From positions 3,472,001 to 3,536,000 of the forward strand of contig JAVLRN010000004.1 in assembly GCA_032821775.1 (NCBI GenBank): 64,000 bases of DNA, read 5' to 3'. Source of the DNA: Sanguinoderma infundibulare. Taxonomy: Eukaryota; Basidiomycota; Agaricomycetes; Polyporales; Polyporaceae. Each line of letters starts with the position of its first letter. The first letter of the stretch is position 1. Under the pieces are notes generated by a model that made no database searches, was not told where the DNA came from, and saw only the letters and a list, made by a program, of their open reading frames with translations. The translations under genes were made by a program, and so were the position numbers. Positions 57,459 through 64,000 of the stretch are shown in pieces.

Positions 57459-58837
57459 ATGATGGAGAAAGAGAGCCCTTCTATTAGCGTGCTGCCAACG
57501 GAGCTGCTTCACAGCATTTTCGAAACATTGGAGTACGACGAGAATCGCTCGCTCTGCTCATGCGTACGCACTTGCAAGTTGTGGTACGAGATCGCTCGCC
57601 CTCATCTCTTCGCCGTCGTCGTCGTCCGAGGGAGTGGAGGCCAATACCGGTTCTACGAGTTCTGCCGCTCCGACACCAAGCTCGCGGCTTGCATCAAGGA
57701 GCTGCGGCTGTACGCCGGCCAGGCTCGCACTAATGGACCGCAAGACTCCCTCGATATCAAAGACCTCGCGTCGATATTGCCTTCCCTCGCTTCTCTGCGC
57801 ACCCTCCACGTTGCCGGTTTTAACAACACAACGTCCAACTCGGCTCGCGATTACGAGGTCGGCCTCAGCAAACCCACCCCGCTTGCGAAACTGTCCATTG
57901 GCGATTGCGCTGCCACCAAAAGCACCCTGTTCACTCTCCTCTCTCTGTTCTCTGTCGATACTCTCGAGGTGCTCACCGTCCATGACGATGCACTGTACCT
58001 GGCGGCGTATTTCGACGGTATAGATTTTGGAGCTTCGTCTGCCACCAGCTCGATCGAATTACGCCATATCATCATCCACCACATGTACGATGCCGGATTG
58101 CACTACAAGATCATCTTCCAATCTATCCTCAGCCCAGGAACGCTCCGGTCATTTTCGAACGAATGCTGGAGTTATGACGAACTCTCCACTACCGGCGCGT
58201 TCCTCCGGTCCGAACCGTCGCGGAACCTATCCACCCTCAGCTTAATCATCAGCATTAACGATGAAGTTCTAGGTCAGTTTCCTACGTCCCCAGCACTCCT
58301 GGACCCTTAGCTGAGTTTCCGGCGATACCAGATTACTTGTTCTCCTACCTTGGAGAGGGCGTCCTCTCGAAGCTGCACCACCTTCAATACTTCCGACTCG
58401 GATACCGCTGTCACGTGTTCTTCCAACCCGACACACATGCCCCGCACTGTACCGTTACTTCAGCGAGTGCAACATGCCAGCGTTCTGGTGCCACCACGCC
58501 CGTTATCTCGATGTTGCGGGGATCGACGACCTCGTCTCTCCCGACTCCGAGAGGTTCCCGTGCTTGCGAGTGGTGTCGATCGACGTGTTTTGGCCGGGCA
58601 GGGCGCCACCGGTCTTGCAGACTCCTGAGGAGTTTGAGCCGCCGATCCTAGAGAGACTTCGCTCTCGCGGCTTGCTGCAGTTCAATCAACATTCTGAATG
58701 GGAGCTCGGTTTCGATGCGCCGATTGAATGTACGTTTGCCGTGATTCGGACTTCTTTCGAATGCTGCAGCAAGCTAACGGTGTGCGCGAATGCTTTCAGG
58801 TACCCGATACCAGCCGCAGTGCGAATTGTTGGCCTAG
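57459..58837 (+). CDS. F-box/LRR-type protein with a probable frameshift
   Basis: The F-box-like N-terminus is ISVLPTELLHSIFETLEYDE ... SCVRTCKLWYEIARPHLF, close to the gene at 23646. LRR-type segments follow: LASLRTLHVAGF, PLAKLSIGDCAATKSTLFTL and FQSILSPGTLRSFS. An intron near 58271-58311 leads to LSKLHHLQYFRLGYRCHVFF. At about 58436 the frame shifts by one base: ...QPDTHA continues as PALYRYFSECNMPAFW in another phase. Coding then runs to FDAPIEC and, after an intron (GTACGTTTG...CTTTCAG), ends RYQPQCELLA at TAG 58835-58837. If the shift is real (not a sequencing error or small intron) the gene is a recent pseudogene. Same family as 20800 and 23646. Confidence 0.65.
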
Positions 58838-60034
58838 ACTTCCTTGTATATGGCACTGAATTCGAATGCCTGCGAAGCTATACCGCGGGCATACAGGGTT
58901 TGTTTCAAATGGACACGGGCAGTCATACCCAAGTTTCTCGAAGATTATGGTTATGCGGTGATCCTTGTGTTTAGGTCGTCGCTGTCTCGCTAAACGTTCC
59001 ATGCATTAGCTTTCAAATTTGTGCATGCTTACCGCTGTACTGAATGCACCTTTTTTAATTGCATCTCCTGGGACGGAGCTGAGATGAAGATGGCCCGAGC
59101 GGCCTGGCGGCTGTGGGGCCACAATCCAAATAGATACAAAGCAAGGCGCGACTACTAGTTTAGGAAACACCGAGCTAAGGCGCTTAAGGTGCATGCTGTC
59201 GCTTCTTGTCGCTTGCACCGTTTGTCTGTCACTGTGAGTGCCTCCCTTCCGACGATTCTACCTTTTTGCAATGTTCTGTGACGCCGTTGACTGGAGATCC
59301 TAGTGGTTTTCGAGGAGGATTGGATTAGCGGTGGCTCTGGAGCGTGCATACATGGACGTCCTTCACCTTCGTGGTCGCGTTTGTCTTGTTTCGCAAATTT
59401 GGAATCAATTGCAAGTGGATTCTCCCACCTGTCGATAGCTCTTGATTACAGAGCGTGTGAGGGGTAGGATTTGTGGTGGGAGAGAGATGTCAAGCTTCAA
59501 GCTTCAAGGTGTGTGTCCTGTCTTGTTGTCTTGAGACCCACTGCATTGTCTTCCGGTCTACGATGCTCAGGATACGCGGTATTTGACTGGTCATCTGCCT
59601 CTCAACACTTCACGTGGTCATGCCGCAGCAAGGATTTTCTCGATCAGCAGAAAACACGCGCTCGACTAGCTGGACACTCGCACCCCACTGGGCCCACAAA
59701 ATTCCCGTCCTTCATCAACGACGACAATGGCCAGATATCACTCGTAACAAGGTCAGCTCGTCGGCGTGTCATCAGGCACTTTCACCACCTCATTCATTGC
59801 GGCTTCTCGTGTGGTCGGGGCAGTATTTACGCTCTACAGAGGTATGCATCCAGTTATTTTGGTCAACGAACCCCCTGACTTCCTGCGCAAATCCCCTTTC
59901 CTTGTCTCCGAGATCGGCCCCGCAATTGTCGGATTCCCGTCCATCTGCCACGCCGAGACTCCCTTTTACCTTTGCTGGGCGCGCGATTAGCATTTACGTT
60001 TCAAATTGTGGGCGTCACGGCATGTCGCTTGAGC
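58838..60034. other. Intergenic upstream of the P450 pair
   Basis: About 1.2 kb. No gene or repeat recognised; open frames lack coding features. Confidence 0.5.
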
Positions 60035-60040
60035 TATATA
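60035..60040 (+). promoter_or_regulatory. TATA-like box of P450 gene 1
   Basis: TATATA 41 bases before the ATG at 60081, followed by a T/C-rich leader. Confidence 0.45.
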
Positions 60041-60080
60041 GTCCCCGCCTTCCGCGAAGTCTCTCCCCCGTACTTCAGGT

Positions 60081-62260
60081 ATGATGACTTCGCTCGCCAG
60101 TGTGATCGTGGGAGCGCTGTGTCTCCTCCTCCTTCGGCGGCTGGCCTCATACTATCGGACCAAGCGGCCTGGGCGTCTTCCTCCAGGACCACCGGGCCTT
60201 CCCCTCGTGGGTAACGTGCGCGATATCCCAGCGCCGCACGAATATCCGTGGTTCAAGTACCACGATTGGTGTCGACAGTACAGTGAGTGACCCCACAGCA
60301 TTTTTCACCAAAATCTCGACCGATCCTGCCGCACAGATTCTGACGTCATTCGCCTGAACGCGCTTGGGTTCAACATCGTCGTCCTCGACACGCTCGAGGC
60401 GGCGAATGAGCTTTTGGATAAGCGATCTACGAAATACTCAGGCAGGTTAGACTTTCAGCTTTTGCGTTACTTCATGTCTGTTAGAGAGTCTCACATACCT
60501 CATTTCTTCAGGCCGCGAATGATAATGCTAAACGAGCTGTTAGTACCATCTCGTACGTACTACCCCCGGTGGCCGCAGCTCACCCACATGTTGACAGAGC
60601 TGGCTTCGGATGGAACTTCGGCTCTATGGAATACGGCGAGGACTGGCGCGTCTGCCGCAAGATGACTCATCAGGAGTTCCATCTGACTCCCTTTAAAAAG
60701 TACTGGCCGATACTCACTGAAAATGCACATGACTTGGTCCGTCGGCTGACGAGGGAGCATGTCACTCACATACCCCTCCATCTGAAGCAGTGAGTTGATT
60801 GACCGCAGTTCTAGTTGCGCGTCGATATTCACGAGTAACGCAGCATGGTTGGTGCGAACATCATGGAAGTCACGTATGGTATCAAAGTCCTCCCCGAGCA
60901 CGACCCCTTCATCGAGCTCGCGGAAGCGGGACAGGAAGCCGTCGGCAAGTGCGCCTTGGGCGTTTACCTCGTCGAGCTTTGCCCACTACGTGCGTCGTTT
61001 TCCGGTGACCTGGCGCAACGTATTCAGCCAAATGATGTACCCTAAACAGTCAGATACATACCGTCGTGGTTCCCGGGTGCCGGTTTCAAACGACAAGCTG
61101 CCGAATGGCACGAAGCTGCCACCCGCCAACTGCATGTTCCCTATTCGGACTATGTGCAGCGCGAGGTACGTCTTCGATCTCTGTACCTTGCGCTACACAT
61201 ACTAATGAAGGTCCCCTCAGGGGTTGGGCAAGGCTGACGAGTGCATGGCGAAGGCACTCGCCGAGGCGTATGGCACCGACCAGGGCACTCTACGCCAAAT
61301 GAAGATGGCCACAGCAACCATGTACATGGGTGCGCTCGCTTTCCCTTGAATTCGAGCTGCGTGACTTGAACTGACGCGTCTGCGATCTTGCTCAGGAGGA
61401 GCCGAAACGGTTCGTCGATCCTGTCCACGCTGTGTTCCATCGTACCGACACTTCTGTTCTACACAGATCGCTGCAATCATGCACTCGTTCTTCCTTGCCA
61501 TGCTGCTTTATCCAGACGTGCAGTCGCGCGCTAGGCACGAGCTTGAGGACGTACTGGGCGGCCATCGTCTTCCGACGTTCGAGGAATTCAGTTCGGTGCC
61601 GTACATTGACGCTCTGATCAAAGAGCTGCTCCGCTGGCATCCCATCGTTTGTTTAGGTCAGTCTTCTCGGCTATGTCGGACGAATGTGAGGTGATTCTGA
61701 GGCTTCCCATACAGATCTTCCACACAAGCTCGGAGAAGACGATGTGTACAATGGCTACTATCTGGAGAAAGATTCCCTTGTCATCGTTAACATCTGGTAA
61801 ACCGGACCGCTCACACTTTGTGCAATGATCGCCTCTTACTCAAACACGGCCTCCCAGGTCAATCCTTCACGACGACAAAATCTACCCGGAACCGCACGCC
61901 TTCAACCCAGATCGGTTCCTCAAGAACGGCACGCTCAATCTTGACGTGCCGGACCCACAAGACGTGGCATTTGGGTTCGGGCGGCGCATCTGTCCAGGCA
62001 GATACATGGCGCATGACACCATGTGGATCGCGATCGCCACTGTCCTAATGTGCACCGAGATCTGCCTCGCGAAGGACAGCGAAGGAAAGGAGATCCAAGT
62101 TAAGGAAGACTACGTCAGTGCTTTTGTCACGTAAGTCCTTTTGCGTCGTCCACCTTGCTGGAGTTGACAGTGACCGCGTGTTCGCAGTGAGCCGCAGCCG
62201 TTCCCGTGCAGCGTGCAGTTCCGCTCAGAGGCGCATGCTGCACTGCTTGAACAGATGTAG
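60081..62260 (+). CDS. Cytochrome P450 (first of a tandem pair)
   Basis: Membrane-bound haem monooxygenase of the endoplasmic reticulum. The N-terminal anchor is MMTSLASVIVGALCLLLLRR, then the Pro-rich hinge RLPPGPPGLPLVGN. Further exons give SDVIRLNALGFNIVVLDTLE, MLNEL/AGFGWNFGSMEYGEDWRVCR (Trp-Arg in the C-helix, a haem propionate contact) and MVGANIMEVTYGIKVLPEHD. The I-helix oxygen site reads GGAET, with introns on both sides. ELLRWHP is the Glu-x-x-Arg motif. The haem loop is FGFGRRICPGRYMA with the Cys ligand. It ends LLEQM at TAG 62258-62260. At least ten introns. No broken frame seen. Similar to the multi-copy basidiomycete P450 families related to O-methylsterigmatocystin-oxidoreductase-like enzymes; the substrate cannot be told. 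The partner gene at 63020 has the same order and near-identical intron sites. Confidence 0.88.
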
Positions 62261-62972
62261 AACACGTCGTGTCTTGATATATACAGCACGTATGTGACGC
62301 ACTTGTTCCGAGCTCGGGTCGAATTGCCATGTCAGGGTACGGCCATCGGAAACGCCGTGTTCGAACGAACAAGTCGCCAAGCTTCAAGTCTTATCCCCAT
62401 GAATGGATCAAGCGATCGGGGCCCGGGAGACTAACGTAAGTCCGCGCGCGATCGTTGCTCGCTTGCTAGGCTGCAGTGTCTGCTTAGGTGGACAGATGTC
62501 TTCGATCAAGACCCCATCGGCGTCAGCTTCGCGCTCGGGTCTCAATACGCATCTGTACTCTTCGCCTCGACATTGACTGTCCCTGGCTGAAGGCATGTGG
62601 CGTAGGAAGTGTTACGGCGTCGTTTGGTGAGCGCAGTTCAACATGTACGTTATCAGGCCATTCATGGACTTGTCTGTGCTGATGTCAACCTTAGAAACGG
62701 AGATGGTGGACCGGCATTAGAGGGTGTGTTGTCAGTCTCCCTTGGACTGCCGGTGTTATCTGTTGAATGAAAGGGGGACTGACCGGGTAATGCGAAATAA
62801 CTGTACCCCCAATCAGGGATGGGCGTGGTTACCTGGACGATCCCTGGCGTTCAGGTGCTGCCAAGTCAAGTTCACTTGATGTCGACGTCTCGTAAACCCC
62901 TCCGGCGTGGTGGTCGTGGGCGCTTCGTATTTCTCTTTGCCGATCACTCGAAGACGCCAGAGAACGCCGTAA
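62261..62972. other. Intergenic between the P450 genes
   Basis: Short open frames only. Contains the promoter of P450 gene 2. Confidence 0.5.
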
Positions 62973-62980
62973 TATAAATA
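62973..62980 (+). promoter_or_regulatory. TATA box of P450 gene 2
   Basis: TATAAATA 40 bases before the ATG at 63020. Confidence 0.55.
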
Positions 62981-63019
62981 TCCGACCTTTGAACATATAC
63001 CATTCCTCGATCGGTGATC

Positions 63020-64000
63020 ATGCCTCAACTCACAGTCATTGCAGTTCTGTTATCATTCGCTCTCCTTGTCGTGTACCGCGCCCGCAGGTCTTCTGGTCGC
63101 CCTCGCCATCCGCCTGGTCCTCCCGGCTCGATGCTGCTTGGCAACCTTGCCGACATACCTTCTCCCAAAGATTACCCATGGTTGAAGTATCGTGATTGGT
63201 CTCACGAGTACAGTGCGTTCTACGGCCTACTTCATGTTTGCGCCACTAATAACTTGAGCCTGCATTTAGATTCTCCGGTCATACGTCTCAACGCACTTGG
63301 AACCAACATGGTCATCTTGGACACGTTGCAGGCCGCGATGGACTTGCTAGACAAGCGATCTTCGATCTATTCCGGAAGGTATGGCTATCTGTGTCCTCAG
63401 ATCGCAATCTGCTGATATGGTACATCAAAGGAGTCGTATGGTCATGCTGAACGAGCTGTCGGTGATCCATCGAGGCCTGAACGAACCGGCGCGTCTACTG
63501 ACCGGTGACCTGACCTTGACAGCTCTGGATTTGGATGGAACTTCGCAACGATGGACTACGGGAACGACTGGCGCGCCTGCAGGAAGATGACCCACCACGA
63601 ATTCCACCCCGTGTCTTTCGAAAAGTACCGACCAATTTTGCTGAGGAACGCCCGTGATCTTCTGCGTCGCCTCGCGCACGATGGCGGCGCACAGTTGTAC
63701 ACCCATTTGAAACAGTGAGCGGTATTTATATCATCAACCCACGCATGCAGCTAAACCGTCCTACGTCAGTCTCGCCGGGGCCAACATACTGGATGTGACG
63801 CACGGGATCAAGGTGCTCCCGAAGAATGACCCATTCATCCGGCTAGCTGAGACCGCCCAAGAATGCATCGGGAGGTCGGCGACTGGAGGGGCGTTTGCGG
63901 TTGATATTCTCCCGATACGTAAGCTGGGATATGTTTCATTATCCGGCTTGTCGAGTGATAGCTTGGCACAGTGCGCTATATTCCCTCGTGGTTCCCGGGT
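63020..64000 (+). CDS. Cytochrome P450 (second of the pair), N-terminal part, runs off window
   Basis: Same family as the gene at 60081. The anchor is LTVIAVLLSFALLVVYRARR and the hinge RHPPGPPGSMLLGNLADIPS. Exons follow in the same order: SPVIRLNALGTNMVILDTLQ, MVMLNEL, then SGFGWNFATMDYGNDWRACR after an intron (GTCGGTG...TTGACAG) at the same codon as in gene 1. Next are PVSFEKYRPILLRNARDLLR and LAGANILDVTHGIKVLPKND. The last complete exon is near 63918 and the sequence stops at VRYIPSWFPG. The I-helix, ExxR and haem loop lie outside the window. No break in the part seen. A tandem duplication is the simplest explanation. Confidence 0.85.

Overview
The window reads as nuclear DNA of a filamentous basidiomycete, most likely a wood-decay Agaricomycete close to the Polyporales. 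Genes are GC-rich and cut by many short introns of about 50-70 bases with GTRNGT donors and YAG acceptors. Gene families include a PriB-like zinc-cluster regulator, LigE-like glutathione transferase, F-box/LRR-type proteins and P450s, and the repeats are fungal Ty3-type. All exon structures were read by eye from frame continuity and splice sites, so internal boundaries are approximate. Translated start positions are inferences unless stated.

Region 1 (1-20.3 kb) is mostly ordinary gene space: La RNA-binding protein (-), a long Zn2Cys6 transcription factor gene (+), a CHZ1-like histone chaperone (+), a decayed F-box fragment, a 2-kb stretch of diverged repeated exon/intron-like modules, and a glutathione transferase (-). 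Region 2 (20.8-28.7 kb) has two F-box genes (-), a frameshifted tandem copy of the 3' end of the second one, an intact peroxisomal acyl-CoA oxidase gene (+) ending in an AKL peroxisomal signal, and a partial copy of the oxidase promoter and first exon.

Region 3 (29-53 kb) is a repeat island. It holds three related kinase-like genes or relics with DFG motifs and acidic DSSE tails, two copies of a tRNA-derived SINE-like repeat, and a 12.3-kb Ty3/gypsy retrotransposon (34095-46366). The retrotransposon has 974-bp LTRs at both ends and a 4-bp target duplication. Its gag-pol is dead, interrupted mainly by TGA codons. A solo LTR of a related element is nested in its integrase, and it carries an antisense gene with introns that encodes a Zn2Cys6-like cysteine cluster. 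The element sits inside an exon of a minus-strand host gene and splits it into halves 12 kb apart. Next to it is a divergent pair: an rve-type integrase-core gene (-) with two in-frame stops and an intact BTB/POZ gene (+), with only 83 bases between their starts.

Region 4 (53.8-64 kb) has a single-pass membrane protein gene, the C-terminal half of a Dal5-type transporter with a frameshift, another F-box gene with a probable frameshift, and two tandem cytochrome P450 genes of one subfamily, the second running off the window end.

The most notable items are the antisense spliced cysteine-cluster gene inside the Ty3 element, the CpG-decay pattern between its two LTRs, the nested solo LTR whose removal restores the integrase frame, and the SINE-like repeat.
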